This document shows positions 19,925 to 30,957 of a stretch of 64,000 bases of DNA, piece by piece. Numbering within the stretch: position 1 is the stretch's first letter; each line of letters starts with the position of its first letter. Under the pieces are notes generated by a model. It was not told where the DNA came from. It saw nothing but the letters and a program-made list of their open reading frames with translations, and made no database searches. This stretch comes from Rahnella aceris (lineage in GTDB: Bacteria; Pseudomonadota; Gammaproteobacteria; Enterobacterales; Enterobacteriaceae), in the NCBI RefSeq assembly GCF_011684115.1, contig NZ_JAADJV010000001.1:2108001-2172000 (forward strand). The letters are read 5' to 3'. Made by a program: the position numbers and the translations under genes.

Positions 19925-20968
19925 CTAACTTTTATGTTCTGGCGGACCATCGCCCAGAAGCACGGCAATTTTGTGACCTGCCGCCGTAGGTTCAAGGGCT
20001 ATTTTGAGCACAATCGTCAGCGGCACCGAAAGCAACATGCCGACCGGCCCCATCAGCCATCCCCAGAATATCAGCGACATAAAGACCACAAGCGTCGATA
20101 ACCCCAATCCGCGCCCCAGAATTTTCGGATCAATAATGCTGCCGAAAATCAGATTGATGAGGATATAGCCCCCTGCCAGGATCAACCCTTCACTGAAACC
20201 GTTAAACAAAAATGCCTGAATGATCGGCGGAATAGCCGCGATAAAAGAACCAATATTGGGAATGTAATTCAGGGCGAAAGCCAGCATCCCCCACAGGAAC
20301 GCAAAACGGATGCCGGTAACTGCCAGCAAGGCCCAAACTGCCAGCCCCGTCACCACACTTATCAGCGTTTTGATCACCAGATAGCGTGTCACGCTGTCCA
20401 GGGCACGCTGAATATTAGCCATTCCTTTGCCCGGGTCCTCAGACATCTGCTCCACTTTGTAGGGCAGTTGCGGGACTTCAAGCAGCATGAATGCCACGGT
20501 CATCAGCAGTAAGAACAGACCGGCCATGGCGTTGGACAAATAGCTGATTAACTTACTGACCATATTCAGCGTCGCCGCCGGATCGATGTAACTGGCCAGT
20601 TGCTCGGGAGATAACGTCAGTTCGCTTTGCGGAAACCAGGCCTCAATATCACTGAGTTTGTCGACAATAAGTCCGCGATATTGTGGCAATGTGCGGGCAA
20701 ATTCATTGAGCGTCACCAGCAGTTTGGTGGTCAGAAAAACCATCATGCAAATCACCAGCGTTGCCACCAGCAAAACAGCGAGTGCCCGGGGCACCCGCCA
20801 TTTTTCCAGTAAGACAATCAGCGGATTCAATACGAAAGCCAGAAACAGCGCCAGAATAAAGGGCACAATGATATCTGCAGCAGATTTAATCCCCGCGAAG
20901 ATCACTACCAGCATCGCCATCATTACAACAATTTTCAGACCCTGAGTTGTCACGATCGTTTTACGCAA
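19925..20968 (-). CDS. tqsA: AI-2E family transporter, TqsA type
   Basis: Polytopic inner-membrane protein; E. coli TqsA (YdgG) exports or controls the signal AI-2 and affects biofilm. 347 residues from the chosen start, against 344. Hydrophobic segments at the N-terminus (two, about 12-60), then about 140-170, and a C-terminal cluster of four or five. [18 protein letters not shown] and [20 protein letters not shown] are family signatures. The start is a TTG (20966-20968) preceded by AGGAG at 8 bases; the longer frame from 21016 would overlap the RND gene and adds an unconserved basic tail. Last gene of the RND transcript, 29 bp after it. Confidence 0.9.
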   Translation of the reverse strand: MRKTIVTTQGLKIVVMMAMLVVIFAGIKSAADIIVPFILALFLAFVLNPLIVLLEKWRVPRALAVLLVATLVICMMVFLTTKLLVTLNEFARTLPQYRGLIVDKLSDIEAWFPQSELTLSPEQLASYIDPAATLNMVSKLISYLSNAMAGLFLLLMTVAFMLLEVPQLPYKVEQMSEDPGKGMANIQRALDSVTRYLVIKTLISVVTGLAVWALLAVTGIRFAFLWGMLAFALNYIPNIGSFIAAIPPIIQAFLFNGFSEGLILAGGYILINLIFGSIIDPKILGRGLGLSTLVVFMSLIFWGWLMGPVGMLLSVPLTIVLKIALEPTAAGHKIAVLLGDGPPEHKS

Positions 20969-20997
20969 GCCTTTCTCTCCTGAAGCTGGCCGGATCC

Positions 20998-23900
20998 TTA
21001 GCGAGATTTCACCCACTCACGCAGACGCTGGATATGCAGATACAGCGCAGGAATAAACAGGATCCCCACCGTCGTGGATAGCAACATACCACTGAACACC
21101 GTAACGCCGATGATATGCCGACTCATGGCACCTGCACCGGATGCCATGACCAGCGGTAACACCCCGAGAATGAACGAGATTGCCGTCATCATTACCGCGC
21201 GGAAACGCTGTTTCGCGCCGTCCTGTGCCGCTTCGCTAACGGATGCCCCCTCTTCTCTTCTGGCTTTTGAGAATTCAACAATCAGAATGGCATTTTTCGC
21301 CGCGAGGCCGATTAACAAGACCATACCAATCTGAGCATATACGTCGTTGCTCAGCCCCGCCATGTGCAGGCCGCCGATTGCACCAAACACCGCGAAAATC
21401 ACAGAAATCATCACAGCAAGAGGAATGCTCCAGCTCTCGTATTGCGCCACCAGAAACAGATACGCAAACAGCAGTGCCGCGGCATAGATAAGGATGGCCT
21501 GGCCACCAGCCTGAATTTCCTGCAATGACATGCCGGTCCATTCATAGCCGTAACCCGCAGGCAGCTTCTCGCTCAGGATATGTTCCATCTGCGCCATCGC
21601 CTCACCGGAACTGATGCCGGGTGCCGCCGAGCCGCTGATAGCCAGTGAAGGGAACTGATTATATTGCGTGATAAACGGTGCACCCAGCGACGGTGTCAGT
21701 TCAACCATCTTCGCCAGGCTAACCAGTGAGCCGTTGTCGCTGCGTACCGTGAGTGTGGATATCTGGTCTGCGCGCTGACGATCTTCCATTTCGTTTTGCA
21801 TCTGCACATTGAACAGACGGTTATTGATGATGAAATCGCTGACGTTCACGCCACCAAGTGATGTCTGCAACGTACCGAAAATACGGCTGACCGGTACCTG
21901 TAACAGCGCCGCACGGTCACGATCCACACTCAGGGCGATTTCCGGCACGGATGCACTGAAGGTAGTAAACACACGGCTCAGATGAGGATCCTGGTTAGCG
22001 GCCTGGATCAGCGCCTGTCCGGTGACAGCCAGTTCCTGTGGCGATTGCCCCTGTAACGCCTGCAAACGTAAATCCAGCCCTGAGGCCGTACCTAATCCGG
22101 AAATCGCGGGCGGATTTATTGCCCTAATCATTGCAGAGGGAATGCCCGCCATCGCCGGTTGCAGGCGACCAATCACCTGATCCACACTGTCGCGATCCCC
22201 CCACGGCTTGAGCAACACGATACCAAAGGCGGCGTTTGGCGAACTCCCGCCACTCAGCAGGCTGAAGCCACTGATGGCGATCACATCCTCGACCGCCGGG
22301 TCTTTTTGCATAATCTGCTGCATCTGCCCGAGCACGGCATCGGTGCGGTTTAATGACGCCCCGTCGGGTAACTGCACATTCACGAAGAAGTAGCCCTGAT
22401 CTTCATCCGGCAGGAAGGATTTTGGCAAACTGCTGTAGCCCCATACACAGGCTCCGCCGATCACCAGAACCGTTACAACGCTGGTGAACACATTTTTACT
22501 GATGCCCCGTGCGGCTTTCACATAGACATCGCGAACAGCGTCCAGCCCCTGATTAAACCAGTGGAAAACACGGGCCGGCTTCGCAGGTCGCGGCTTGAGA
22601 AGGGTTGCGCACAGCGCAGAGGTCAGGGTCAGCGCGTTGATACTTGAAAGAACAACGGCCGCCGACAGAGTGACAGCAAACTGACGATACAGCGCACCGG
22701 TAATACCCGGCAGAACCGCAATGGGCACAAATACCGCCAGCAGAACCACAGTAGTGGCGATGACCGGCCCGGCAATTTGCTTCAGAGCTTTGCGGGTTGC
22801 GGCCACACGCCCGAGCGACGGATCCTCCATCATCAGGCGCTCAACGTTTTCCACCACCACGATGGCGTCATCGACCACTACCGTCAGCGCCAAAATAATG
22901 GCAAATAAGCTGAGGGTATTGGCGGAATAGCCAAAGGCATAAAGCACGGCAAACGTCCCCAGTAAAGACACCGGAATGGTCAGTGCGACGATGAATGTCG
23001 CCCGCATACTTTGCAGGAACAGATAAACAATCGACAGGACGACGACGAAGGTCAGTACCAGTGAAACGGCAATCTCATCAAGAGTAGCACTGACAAAACG
23101 AGTCGAGTCGAATTTGATTTCATAGGTAAGATCATCCGGGAAATTGCGTGCCTGACGCGACATTTCTTCGCGCACAGCATTCGCCACATTCAGCGCATTT
23201 GCCCCCGGTGCGGGATAGACTGACAGGAAGGCAGACGGCGTCTGATTCAGTGTCGCATTCACCTGATAATCCTGCGCACCCAGTTCAATACGCGCGACAT
23301 CGCGCAAACGCACCGTACCGCCATGAGCATTTTTACGCACAATAATATTGCCGAACGCTTCCGGCGAACTCAGACGCCCCGCGCCGCTGATGGTCAGGGT
23401 TTGCTGCTGCATTGACGGACTCGGTGACGCGCCAATCTGCCCGGCCGCCGCCTGCACATTCTGATTCTGAATAGCGGCGCTGATTTCCATACTGCTGACA
23501 TCCAGCGCTTCCATTTTGCGCGGGTCCAGCCAGATACGCATGCTGTAATCACGGGAACCGAAAACCCGGACATCACCCACACCATCCACACGTGCCAGCG
23601 CATCACGCAACTGAATGCTGGCAAAGTTGCTGATAAACAGCATGTCATGGGTATTTTCCGGTGAAAGGAGGCTGATGCCCATCAGAATATTAGAAGCCTG
23701 TTTGCGCACCGACACGCCCGTGTTCAGCACTTCCGGCGGAAGACGTGAGCTGACCTGTGAAATACGGTTTTGTACTTCAACAGCCGCCGTATCCGGATCC
23801 GTACCGCTGGCGAACGTAATAGTCAGGGTGTAGCTGCCGTTATTGCCGCTATTCGACGACATATACAGCATGTTACTGACACCGTTAACCTGCGCCTCAA

Positions 23901-24093
23901 TCGGCGCGGCAACGGATTCCGCTACGTCCCGTGCACTCGCACCGGGATAAATAGCACTGACTGACACCACGGGTGGCGTGATATCCGGATATTGCTCAAC
24001 CGGAATGACCTTCAGGGCGACGGCACCGATCAGCGCCGTCACCAGTGCGATGACAACCGCAAAGCGGGGTCTTTTAATAAATTGCTGGAGCAT
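20998..24093 (-). CDS. RND multidrug efflux permease (HAE1 family)
   Basis: Proton-driven inner-membrane pump of the AcrB type. 1031 residues, the normal size. N-terminal [20 protein letters not shown], the periplasmic porter start [20 protein letters not shown], and the proton-relay Asp pair in [18 protein letters not shown] (TM4). [21 protein letters not shown] [20 protein letters not shown] and [20 protein letters not shown] mark the C-terminal half. Two large periplasmic loops as expected. Sits 9 bp after its adaptor gene. Substrates cannot be told from sequence. No outer-membrane channel gene is adjacent, so it probably uses TolC. Confidence 0.96.
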   Translation of the reverse strand: MLQQFIKRPRFAVVIALVTALIGAVALKVIPVEQYPDITPPVVSVSAIYPGASARDVAESVAAPIEAQVNGVSNMLYMSSNSGNNGSYTLTITFASGTDPDTAAVEVQNRISQVSSRLPPEVLNTGVSVRKQASNILMGISLLSPENTHDMLFISNFASIQLRDALARVDGVGDVRVFGSRDYSMRIWLDPRKMEALDVSSMEISAAIQNQNVQAAAGQIGASPSPSMQQQTLTISGAGRLSSPEAFGNIIVRKNAHGGTVRLRDVARIELGAQDYQVNATLNQTPSAFLSVYPAPGANALNVANAVREEMSRQARNFPDDLTYEIKFDSTRFVSATLDEIAVSLVLTFVVVLSIVYLFLQSMRATFIVALTIPVSLLGTFAVLYAFGYSANTLSLFAIILALTVVVDDAIVVVENVERLMMEDPSLGRVAATRKALKQIAGPVIATTVVLLAVFVPIAVLPGITGALYRQFAVTLSAAVVLSSINALTLTSALCATLLKPRPAKPARVFHWFNQGLDAVRDVYVKAARGISKNVFTSVVTVLVIGGACVWGYSSLPKSFLPDEDQGYFFVNVQLPDGASLNRTDAVLGQMQQIMQKDPAVEDVIAISGFSLLSGGSSPNAAFGIVLLKPWGDRDSVDQVIGRLQPAMAGIPSAMIRAINPPAISGLGTASGLDLRLQALQGQSPQELAVTGQALIQAANQDPHLSRVFTTFSASVPEIALSVDRDRAALLQVPVSRIFGTLQTSLGGVNVSDFIINNRLFNVQMQNEMEDRQRADQISTLTVRSDNGSLVSLAKMVELTPSLGAPFITQYNQFPSLAISGSAAPGISSGEAMAQMEHILSEKLPAGYGYEWTGMSLQEIQAGGQAILIYAAALLFAYLFLVAQYESWSIPLAVMISVIFAVFGAIGGLHMAGLSNDVYAQIGMVLLIGLAAKNAILIVEFSKARREEGASVSEAAQDGAKQRFRAVMMTAISFILGVLPLVMASGAGAMSRHIIGVTVFSGMLLSTTVGILFIPALYLHIQRLREWVKSR

Positions 24094-24102
24094 CGTTATT
24101 CC

Positions 24103-25245
24103 TTAACGTTTCTTCGCGGCCATATCCGGGGCATCCGTAGCAGCCCGTGCATTCACTTCCATACCTGGCCGGATCCATTGCAGGCCTTCTGTCACAACTT
24201 TTTCTCCGCCCTGCAAACCCTCAATGACGAAATAGCCGTGTCCCGTTTGTGCACCAAGACGCACCGGGCGTGCTTCCACGCGCTGTCCGGCATTCACCAG
24301 CAAGACAAAGTGCCCTGCCGCATTTTGCTGCAAAGCCTGCGCAGGCAGTACCGGCAGAGAATGTCCGGAACGCGGCTCTGCGGCCATGTTCACGGTGCCC
24401 CCCGGCAGCAAACGATGGTCTGGATTTGCCACGGTCAGCCTGACCGGCAAGGTCCCTGTTTGCGCATCAATACGATTGCCGAGGGATTCCAGCACGGGCG
24501 CTTTCATATAAGGTGAACCGTCCGATAAGCGCAGAGAAAGCGTCATGTTATCGGCAGAGAAAGCGTCTTCCAGCGTGCCACTGCTGTGGCTGGCACTGAG
24601 AACATCACGTTCATTCACTGAAATCACCACACGTACCGGATCGAGTTGCACGATTTCCGTGAGTGCACCGCTGGCCGGATTCACCAGACTGCCGGTATGA
24701 AAATGGCTCACGCCGATGCGCCCTGCAATGGGCGCCGTAATGCGGGTATAGCTTAGTTGCAGTTCCTGCGTTTTTAACGCCGCCTGCGCCTGCGCGACAG
24801 CCGCACGGGCGGTATCACGGGCAGCCAGCGCGGTATCGACATCAGACTGGCTGACGGTACGCGCATCACCGAGACGCTGTATGCGGTTCAGATGGGTTTG
24901 TGCATGGCGTGCGGTAGCATTGGCGCTGTCGAGCTGGGCTTTGGCCTGAGCGACAGCCGCCTGATGCAAGGCGGGATCGATTTCATACAAGACGTCGCCG
25001 GCATTCACAAACTGCCCCTCCTCAAAGGCCCGGCGGGCGATAAATCCTTCAGTCCGGCTGGTCACATTGACGGCCTGAACAGCTTCAAGACGCCCGAGAT
25101 AGGTCCGGCTGACGCCATCAGGTTGAGTGGTGATGGTCTCAGTGGTCACTGTCGGCAAAGGCTGCGCCGCCACGCGGGTCAGGGGGAATAATAATGTTGT
25201 CAGCAGCACTGGCACTGCCATAAAACGGCTCATTGCAGGAAACAT
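24103..25245 (-). CDS. RND efflux periplasmic adaptor (membrane fusion protein)
   Basis: Links the RND permease to an outer-membrane channel. 380 residues with a signal peptide (hydrophobic about 8-22, cleavage after RVAA) and no lipobox Cys, so likely not lipidated, unlike AcrA. Biotinyl-lipoyl halves flank an alpha-helical hairpin (about 70-170, Ala/Gln-rich: AQAKAQLDSANATARHAQ), then beta-barrel SYTRITAPIAGRIGVSHFHT. GGAGAG ribosome binding site precedes the start. First gene of the adaptor-permease-tqsA run. Its promoter lies in the 554-bp gap to cybB. Confidence 0.94.
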   Translation of the reverse strand: MFPAMSRFMAVPVLLTTLLFPLTRVAAQPLPTVTTETITTQPDGVSRTYLGRLEAVQAVNVTSRTEGFIARRAFEEGQFVNAGDVLYEIDPALHQAAVAQAKAQLDSANATARHAQTHLNRIQRLGDARTVSQSDVDTALAARDTARAAVAQAQAALKTQELQLSYTRITAPIAGRIGVSHFHTGSLVNPASGALTEIVQLDPVRVVISVNERDVLSASHSSGTLEDAFSADNMTLSLRLSDGSPYMKAPVLESLGNRIDAQTGTLPVRLTVANPDHRLLPGGTVNMAAEPRSGHSLPVLPAQALQQNAAGHFVLLVNAGQRVEARPVRLGAQTGHGYFVIEGLQGGEKVVTEGLQWIRPGMEVNARAATDAPDMAAKKR

Positions 25246-25799
25246 ATGTCACTCTCCATGTGATGTCGGATGGTGCTCTTTTAATTCAGCTAAAGCGCCC
25301 ACACCGGCAAACATCAAATATTAATCTATAAAAAAATTCCTAATCAGGATTATTGAGAATTATAAATATTGTCTGATATCACAAACTGATCTCGATCACC
25401 TCGAGAATCAACCTTTAACATATTTACGTTTTATTTAAGAAACATTTAGATTGATAGCCTGAATAACAAAACTTCATGTTCACATAAAATGACCGGCTAA
25501 TGAAAAGCATCAACAAGGATTAATCACTCCTGAAATCATTATTTTTACTCAAATTTTTAGTATCAGGATTAACTTTACCTTCGATGACAAAACCTTACAG
25601 ACCCCTGTCATCACTGAAATCGATATAATCAAAACCGCCGTAAGATAACAAAAGCAAAAGCACTGAAGGAAACCTTCCTGATACCATCAAAAATAATGAA
25701 CAAGTTAAATTAATCGGTTAATTTGAAAATAATAGTTTGCCAATATGTTTCCAAATGTTTATTTTCCACAAACACCCTCTTCACTGAGAACATCATCTT
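25246..25799. other. intergenic region between RND operon and cytochrome b561 gene
   Basis: 554 bp, strongly AT-rich, divergent genes on both sides. It must hold both promoters. Two small palindromes are visible: CTCGA-N5-TCGAG at 25391-25405 and AAATTAA-N4-TTAATTT at 25707-25724. Neither is recognised. No coding sequence is supported. Confidence 0.5.
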
Positions 25800-26345
25800 A
25801 TGCTGTGGAAAAATACACCTGCACGCTTTGGCCATATTTCAGTGTTAATTCACTGGCTCATCGCTGTGGCCGTTTATGGTTTATTTGCACTGGGATTATG
25901 GATGGTCGGATTGGGCTATTACGACACCTGGTATCACCGTGCACCGGAAATACATAAAAGTATCGGCATCCTGATTTTTGCTGCGATGGTATTTCGTCTT
26001 GCTTGGCGGTTTATTTCTCCGCCACCTAAGCCGCTGGCAAGCTACAGCGTGAAAACGCGTATTGGCGCCTGGCTGGCTCATGTTCTGCTGTTCATCGGCC
26101 TGTTCGGCATTCTGATCAGCGGTTATCTGATTTCGACGGCTGAAGGTCAGCCTGTCAGTGTCTTCGGCTGGTTTGAGATCCCTGCCACACTGTCTGGACT
26201 GGAACAACAGGCCGATATCGCGGGCACGCTGCATCTGTGGATGGCGTGGGGCATTGTGATCATCTCAGGTTTTCACGCCCTTGCCGCGCTTAAACATCAT
26301 TTCATCGATCGTGACAGCACCCTGACCCGCATGCTGGGGCGCTGA
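25800..26345 (+). CDS. yceJ: cytochrome b561 family protein (YceJ/CybB type)
   Basis: 181 residues, four hydrophobic segments (about 15-35, 50-70, 95-115, 148-168). Haem-ligand His pattern: [38 protein letters not shown] and [27 protein letters not shown], the cytochrome b561 arrangement of the enteric family. Probably transfers electrons from ubiquinol; in some family members superoxide oxidation is shown. Followed by yceI in the same order as in E. coli, with 61 bp between, so the two are likely one transcript. Confidence 0.9.
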   Translation: MLWKNTPARFGHISVLIHWLIAVAVYGLFALGLWMVGLGYYDTWYHRAPEIHKSIGILIFAAMVFRLAWRFISPPPKPLASYSVKTRIGAWLAHVLLFIGLFGILISGYLISTAEGQPVSVFGWFEIPATLSGLEQQADIAGTLHLWMAWGIVIISGFHALAALKHHFIDRDSTLTRMLGR

Positions 26346-26406
26346 TCCGGCTCACGGTCAGCTCTTTACTTATGTTGTTCATATTATGGATAAACGGAGA
26401 ATAACC

Positions 26407-26985
26407 ATGTTGAAAAAGACCACTCTGGGTTTAACCCTGGCGTCGCTGTTACTGGCGGCGGGTTCGGCAACGGCAGCCAGCTACAAGATCGACAAAGAAG
26501 GTCAGCACGCTTTTATTGAATTCCGTATCAAGCATTTAGGGTACAGCTGGCTGTACGGCAGCTTTAATGATTTCGATGGCGGATTCACTTTTGATGAGAA
26601 AGATCCCGCTGCGGATAAAGTGAATGTCACGATTAACACCACCAGCGTATTCACCAATCACGCCGAACGTGACAAACATTTGCGCAGCGCTGAATTCCTG
26701 AATGTTGGCAAACATCCGCAGGCCACATTCAAATCAACATCAGTGAAGAAAGAAGGTGAAAATCTGGCAGTGACTGGCGATTTCACGCTGAACGGCGTCA
26801 CCAAACCTTTAACGTTACAGGCTAAGTTGCTCGGTCAGGGCAAGGATCCATGGGGCGGTTATCGTGCAGGTTTTGAAGCGGCAGGGTCCATCGCGCTGAA
26901 GGATTATGGAATTACTACCGATCTCGGTCCGGCATCGCAGAATGTCGAGCTGATTATTTCGGTCGAGGGTGTGCAGGAGAAGTAA
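26407..26985 (+). CDS. yceI: YceI family periplasmic protein
   Basis: 192 residues from [13 protein letters not shown]; signal peptide with cleavage after ATA (about residue 23), then a lipocalin-like barrel of the YceI family, known to bind polyprenyl chains such as octaprenyl-phenol derivatives. [19 protein letters not shown], the [21 protein letters not shown] core, and [23 protein letters not shown] are signatures. Start chosen at 26407 because CGGAGA lies 8 bases upstream; seven extra in-frame codons before it are not conserved. Functionally paired with the cytochrome b561 gene in front. Confidence 0.95.
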   Translation: MLKKTTLGLTLASLLLAAGSATAASYKIDKEGQHAFIEFRIKHLGYSWLYGSFNDFDGGFTFDEKDPAADKVNVTINTTSVFTNHAERDKHLRSAEFLNVGKHPQATFKSTSVKKEGENLAVTGDFTLNGVTKPLTLQAKLLGQGKDPWGGYRAGFEAAGSIALKDYGITTDLGPASQNVELIISVEGVQEK

Positions 26986-27004
26986 TCCCCTTCCCTCAAC
27001 GTAT

Positions 27005-27042
27005 AAAGCCCTGAATCGCTGCCGCCATTCAGGGCTTTTTTA
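27005..27042. terminator. terminator after yceI
   Basis: Perfect 12-bp stem AAAGCCCTGAAT / ATTCAGGGCTTT, 10-base loop, followed by TTTTATA. Lies between convergent yceI and trhO. Confidence 0.93.
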
Positions 27043-27052
27043 TACACGCCGG

Positions 27053-28108
27053 TCAGTCGTTTTCAGGTGCCGGAATATGCATGGTGGTTTGCAATAAGCC
27101 TTTGGACTTATTGAATATTTTTATGCCATTCTCACGACCCGCGCGCAATGCACGTTGTTCTTCTACTGGCAGCTTCAGCTCTGTCATACAGATTTCGCTG
27201 CAACAGCCGTCAAATTTCGCCGCACACGTCGGGCACTGAATAAACAGCAGATGGCAGCCGTCGTTTTTGCAGTTGGTATGGTTATCGCAGGCCACACCGC
27301 ACTGGTGACAGTGTGCAATCACGTCATCGGAAATACGCTCGCCCATACGCTCATCAAAGACAAAGTTTTTGCCTTTAAATTTTACCGGTAACCCCTGCTC
27401 TTTGGCACGGCGTGCATATTCGATAATACCGCCTTCCACGTGATAGACGTTTTTAAAACCGTTATGCAACATGTACGCGCTGGCTTTCTCACAGCGAATG
27501 CCGCCAGTGCAATACATCACGATTTTCTTGTCTTTATCTTCTTTAAGCATATCAACGGCCATAGGGAGCTGATCGCGGAAAGTGTCAGACGGGACTTCAA
27601 TCGCATTATCAAAATGCCCCACTTCGTATTCGTAGTGGTTGCGCATATCGACAAACAATGTGTCCGGATCGTCAATCATGGCGTTGACCTGTTCGGCTTT
27701 CAGGTACTCACCCACATTTGACGGGTCGAAAGAATCATCATCAATCCCGTCCGCGACAATGCGGTCACGCACTTTGAGACGCAACACCCAGAAGGATTTA
27801 CCATCATCTTCCAGCGCGACATTCAGGCGGATCTGATCCAGCGCCGGATGGCTGGAAAACAGCACGGTTTTGAACGCTTCAAACTGGCTTTGCGGCACGC
27901 TGATTTGTGCGTTAATCCCTTCTTTTGCCACGTAAATACGGCCAAATACGTTAAGGCGTGTCAGGCTGACGTACAGGGCGTCACGAAAGGCTTTTGGATC
28001 TTCGAGCTGGAAATACTTATAAAAAGAAACCGTAGTGCGGGGCTCAGTTTCAGCCAACATGCGCGCACGCAGTTCCTCATTAGAAATACGGTTATGTAAC
28101 ACTGGCAT
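27053..28108 (-). CDS. trhO: tRNA U34 hydroxylase TrhO (rhodanese family)
   Basis: Oxygen-dependent hydroxylation of uridine 34 in certain tRNAs, on the way to 5-methoxyuridine / cmo5U. 351 residues: an N-terminal acylphosphatase-like domain ([31 protein letters not shown]), a rhodanese domain with the catalytic Cys in [18 protein letters not shown] (Cys200), and a C-terminal Cys-rich region with repeated CxxC ([21 protein letters not shown]). E. coli YceA is the same protein. AGGA precedes the start. Divergent from the Old Yellow Enzyme gene. Confidence 0.96.
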   Translation of the reverse strand: MPVLHNRISNEELRARMLAETEPRTTVSFYKYFQLEDPKAFRDALYVSLTRLNVFGRIYVAKEGINAQISVPQSQFEAFKTVLFSSHPALDQIRLNVALEDDGKSFWVLRLKVRDRIVADGIDDDSFDPSNVGEYLKAEQVNAMIDDPDTLFVDMRNHYEYEVGHFDNAIEVPSDTFRDQLPMAVDMLKEDKDKKIVMYCTGGIRCEKASAYMLHNGFKNVYHVEGGIIEYARRAKEQGLPVKFKGKNFVFDERMGERISDDVIAHCHQCGVACDNHTNCKNDGCHLLFIQCPTCAAKFDGCCSEICMTELKLPVEEQRALRAGRENGIKIFNKSKGLLQTTMHIPAPEND

Positions 28109-28266
28109 GGTGTACGTTCCTGTCTTTCAGGGGAATTTAACTATTGATACCGAATAGCTACTTTTGAAGCGGCAAGATTATACATTAAAGCAACAATGAG
28201 GACATCTCCCGTTGCAAATTCGTCAGGAGAAAAACACCTGCTGTACATTGCCCATTTTTGAAATGC

Positions 28267-28290
28267 GATAACCTATTCTTAGTTGTTATC
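28267..28290. repeat. possible operator upstream of the Old Yellow Enzyme gene
   Basis: GATAAC-N12-GTTATC, a perfect 6-bp inverted repeat, overlapped by two direct copies of CTATTCTT (28273-28280 and 28290-28297). It lies 47 bases before the coding start, between divergent trhO and the OYE gene. No family is assigned. Confidence 0.4.
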
Positions 28291-28336
28291 TATTCTTGTA
28301 GTCCATCACCACGCTGAATTTTAAGGGGCATGAAAC

Positions 28337-29434
28337 ATGAGTAAGCTTTTTGAACCGATTTCCTTAGGGAAGCTGACACTCGCTAACCGCATCGTGATCG
28401 CGCCAATGTGCCAGTATTCATCCGACGAAGGGAAAGCCACGTCCTGGCATCACGCGCATCTCGGGCAGTTATCCTTTTCAGGTGCGGGTTTGCTGATCCT
28501 GGAAGCGACCGCTGTCGAGGCCGTGGGGCGTATCTCGGCTCAGGATCTGGGCTTGTGGGACGATGCAACCGAAGCGGCCATGAAGGATTTAGTGACCGGC
28601 TTACGTGAAAACAGCGATATGCCACTTGGCCTGCAACTCGGACATGCGGGACGTAAAGCGTCGTGTGCTGCGCCGTGGCAAGGCGGAGCACAAATCGCCC
28701 AGTCAGCGGGTGGCTGGCAGACGATTGCGCCTTCCGCCGTCGCCTTCACCGAAGGCACTGAGGCCCCGCAGGCAATGTCGCTGGAGCGAATCGCTGAGCT
28801 GAAAAAAGCCTATGTCGATACAGTTCGTCGCGCCGACCGTCTGGACTTTGATCTGCTGGAACTGCACGGCGCTCACGGTTATCTGCTGCACCAGTTCCTG
28901 TCGCCACTTTCAAACCAGCGCACCGACCAGTACGGCGGCTCACTGGAAAACCGTATGCGCCTGCTGCTGGAGATCTTCGGGGAAATCCGTGCGGCATTCC
29001 CGGCAGAAAAACCGATTGGTGTGCGTATTTCCGCCACCGACTGGGTGGAGGGAGGCTGGGATCTGGAGCAATCCATTGAACTCGCCAAAGCGCTTGATGA
29101 ACTGGGTTGCAGCTACATTCACGTCTCCAGCGGCGGTCTGAGTCCGCATCAGAAAATCACCGTCGGCCCGAACTATCAGGTGCCATTTGCTGATGGCATT
29201 AAGCGTTATGTGAAAATGCCGGTGATCGCTGTGGGTCTGATCACTGAACCGGAACAGGCGGAAGCCATTATCGGCACCGGACAGGCAGACATGATTGCTC
29301 TGGCACGCGGTATTTTGTATAACCCGCGCTGGCCCTGGCATGCAGCGGCAAAACTGGGGGAAAAAGTGGCCGCGCCGAAACAGTACTGGCGCAGCGAACC
29401 GCATAGCGTCAAAGGCCTTTTCCTGCCGGAATAA
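28337..29434 (+). CDS. Old Yellow Enzyme family NADPH:flavin oxidoreductase (YqjM/XenA type)
   Basis: FMN ene-reductase that reduces activated C=C bonds, quinones and nitro compounds. 365 residues, single TIM barrel. IVIAPMCQYSSDEGKATSWH carries Cys25, which in the thermophilic-like YqjM/XenA branch replaces the Thr of classical OYE. LQLGHAGRKAS and LLELHGAHGYLLHQFLSP provide substrate-binding His, and IGTGQADMIALARGILYNP the phosphate site. Natural substrate unknown; detoxification of electrophiles is the usual role. E. coli lacks a gene at this place. Likely inducible given the palindrome upstream. Confidence 0.92.
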   Translation: MSKLFEPISLGKLTLANRIVIAPMCQYSSDEGKATSWHHAHLGQLSFSGAGLLILEATAVEAVGRISAQDLGLWDDATEAAMKDLVTGLRENSDMPLGLQLGHAGRKASCAAPWQGGAQIAQSAGGWQTIAPSAVAFTEGTEAPQAMSLERIAELKKAYVDTVRRADRLDFDLLELHGAHGYLLHQFLSPLSNQRTDQYGGSLENRMRLLLEIFGEIRAAFPAEKPIGVRISATDWVEGGWDLEQSIELAKALDELGCSYIHVSSGGLSPHQKITVGPNYQVPFADGIKRYVKMPVIAVGLITEPEQAEAIIGTGQADMIALARGILYNPRWPWHAAAKLGEKVAAPKQYWRSEPHSVKGLFLPE

Positions 29435-29492
29435 TAACCAGATTTAAGATTAACGCGAAAGTCGCCAGAAAGGGGATTTTGCAAACGTGATC

Positions 29493-29519
29493 ACGGGCGG
29501 CCCGACAGCCGCCCGTTTC
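29493..29519 (+). terminator. terminator after the Old Yellow Enzyme gene
   Basis: Perfect 9-bp GC-rich stem ACGGGCGGC / GCCGCCCGT with a 6-base loop. The T-run after it is short (TTTCATT), so efficiency may be moderate. Confidence 0.75.
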
Positions 29520-29708
29520 ATTGACAAAAAGACATTCTCTATTGATATTTGAATTGATGGTGAATGAATATGCCGGGACATTAATGAGAATTCGTTTTGT
29601 TTTTCATTCACTCAACCTATAAATAAATGAGGTATTAGTGCCGTGAATTTTCACCTCACATCAAAAAAATGCCACAATATGTCACTTTGCTGCAGAAGAT
29701 AACGGACA

Positions 29709-29733
29709 ACACATATTCCGGATGAATATGTGT
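29709..29733. repeat. hairpin upstream of lpxL, within a 376-bp gap
   Basis: Perfect 10-bp arms ACACATATTC / GAATATGTGT with a 5-base loop, 77 bases before the lpxL start and not followed by a T-run. The gap 29435-29810 otherwise holds the terminator at 29493 and AT-rich sequence with no supported gene. Confidence 0.6.
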
Positions 29734-29810
29734 GCGTGTTTCTGTGGCAGGCTGCTGCATTAGACAGAGCTTATAAACTTTCTACTTCGACTCACTGACG
29801 CAGAGATTCT

Positions 29811-30746
29811 ATGACTCAGGTACCAACCTTTAATCGTTCGTTACTGCACCCTCGTTACTGGATCACCTGGATGGGTCTGGGACTGCTTTATGCACTGGTG
29901 TTACTGCCTTATCCGGTTATTTATCGCATCGGTACCGGGCTAGGTCGCTTCTCAATGCGCTTCCTGAAACGTCGCTATAAAATCGCCAGACGCAATATCG
30001 AATTGTGTTTCCCGGATATGCGTCCGGAACAGCGCGAAGATATGATTGTGAAAAATTTCGAATCCGTCGGCATGGGGTTGTTTGAAACCGGCATGGCGTG
30101 GTTCTGGCCAGACTGGCGCATCGAGCGCTGGTTTAAAGTCAGCGGTCTGGAACATATCCAGCATGCGCGTGATAACAAGCAAGGCGTTCTGCTGATCGGT
30201 GTACATTTCCTGACGCTGGAACTGGGTGCACGTATCTTTGGTATCCATAATCCTGGCGTGGGGGTTTACCGTCCTCACGATAACAAGCTGATGGATTGGA
30301 TCCAGACCAAAGGCCGAATGCGCTCGAATAAAGGGATGCTGGATCGCAAAGATCTCAAAGGGATGATCCGCAGCCTCAAGCAAGGCGACATCATCTGGTA
30401 CGCGCCTGATCATGACTACGGCCCGCGCGCCAGCGTATTTGTACCGTTCTTCGCGGTCGATAAAGCCGCCACCACCACCGGGACATATCTGCTGGCACGC
30501 ATGGGCAAACCGGCAATTATTCCCTTCACTCCGCGCCGTCTGCCGAAAGGGGAAGGTTATGAGATGATTATTCACCCTCAGGTCGCTGACTTCCCGCTGG
30601 ATGATGAAGTGGTTGCCGCCACGTATATGAATAAAGTGGTGGAAAACGAGATCTGTCAGGCGCCGGAGCAATATATGTGGCTGCACCGTCGCTTTAAAAC
30701 ACGCCCGCAAGGTGAGCCTTCGCTCTATAAAGCCCTTAGCGATTAA
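29811..30746 (+). CDS. lpxL: lipid A biosynthesis lauroyl acyltransferase
   Basis: Adds the secondary lauroyl chain to Kdo2-lipid IVA at the inner membrane. 311 residues, with one N-terminal membrane segment (about 18-38). Catalytic HX4E motif His132/Glu137 in [12 protein letters not shown], followed by [31 protein letters not shown], and [18 protein letters not shown]. Closest to E. coli LpxL, though LpxP (palmitoleoyl, cold) shares all motifs; the position between trhO and mdtG as in E. coli argues for LpxL. A palindrome in the upstream gap may affect expression. Confidence 0.9.
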   Translation: MTQVPTFNRSLLHPRYWITWMGLGLLYALVLLPYPVIYRIGTGLGRFSMRFLKRRYKIARRNIELCFPDMRPEQREDMIVKNFESVGMGLFETGMAWFWPDWRIERWFKVSGLEHIQHARDNKQGVLLIGVHFLTLELGARIFGIHNPGVGVYRPHDNKLMDWIQTKGRMRSNKGMLDRKDLKGMIRSLKQGDIIWYAPDHDYGPRASVFVPFFAVDKAATTTGTYLLARMGKPAIIPFTPRRLPKGEGYEMIIHPQVADFPLDDEVVAATYMNKVVENEICQAPEQYMWLHRRFKTRPQGEPSLYKALSD

Positions 30747-30754
30747 TCACCCGG

Positions 30755-30787
30755 AACCGGTCCGGCAGCCGCAGGTCCGGTTTTTTT
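30755..30787 (+). terminator. terminator after lpxL
   Basis: AACCGG / CCGGTT outer stem with inner GG/CC pairing, then seven T. Eight bases after the lpxL stop. Confidence 0.85.
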
Positions 30788-30957
30788 GATTTGCTTCATC
30801 AGTTTTTTTCACAGACTTCTTCAAACTTATCAGATTTGATCCCACCCGATTTAGGCCAATACTCTCTCCATAATTTCTGCATGTGATTACTCCGCTGATT
30901 TTGGAGCCGCGTGCCTCCCGCCTCTTAAAGGCATGTTACCTTTGCAAGGAACACATT

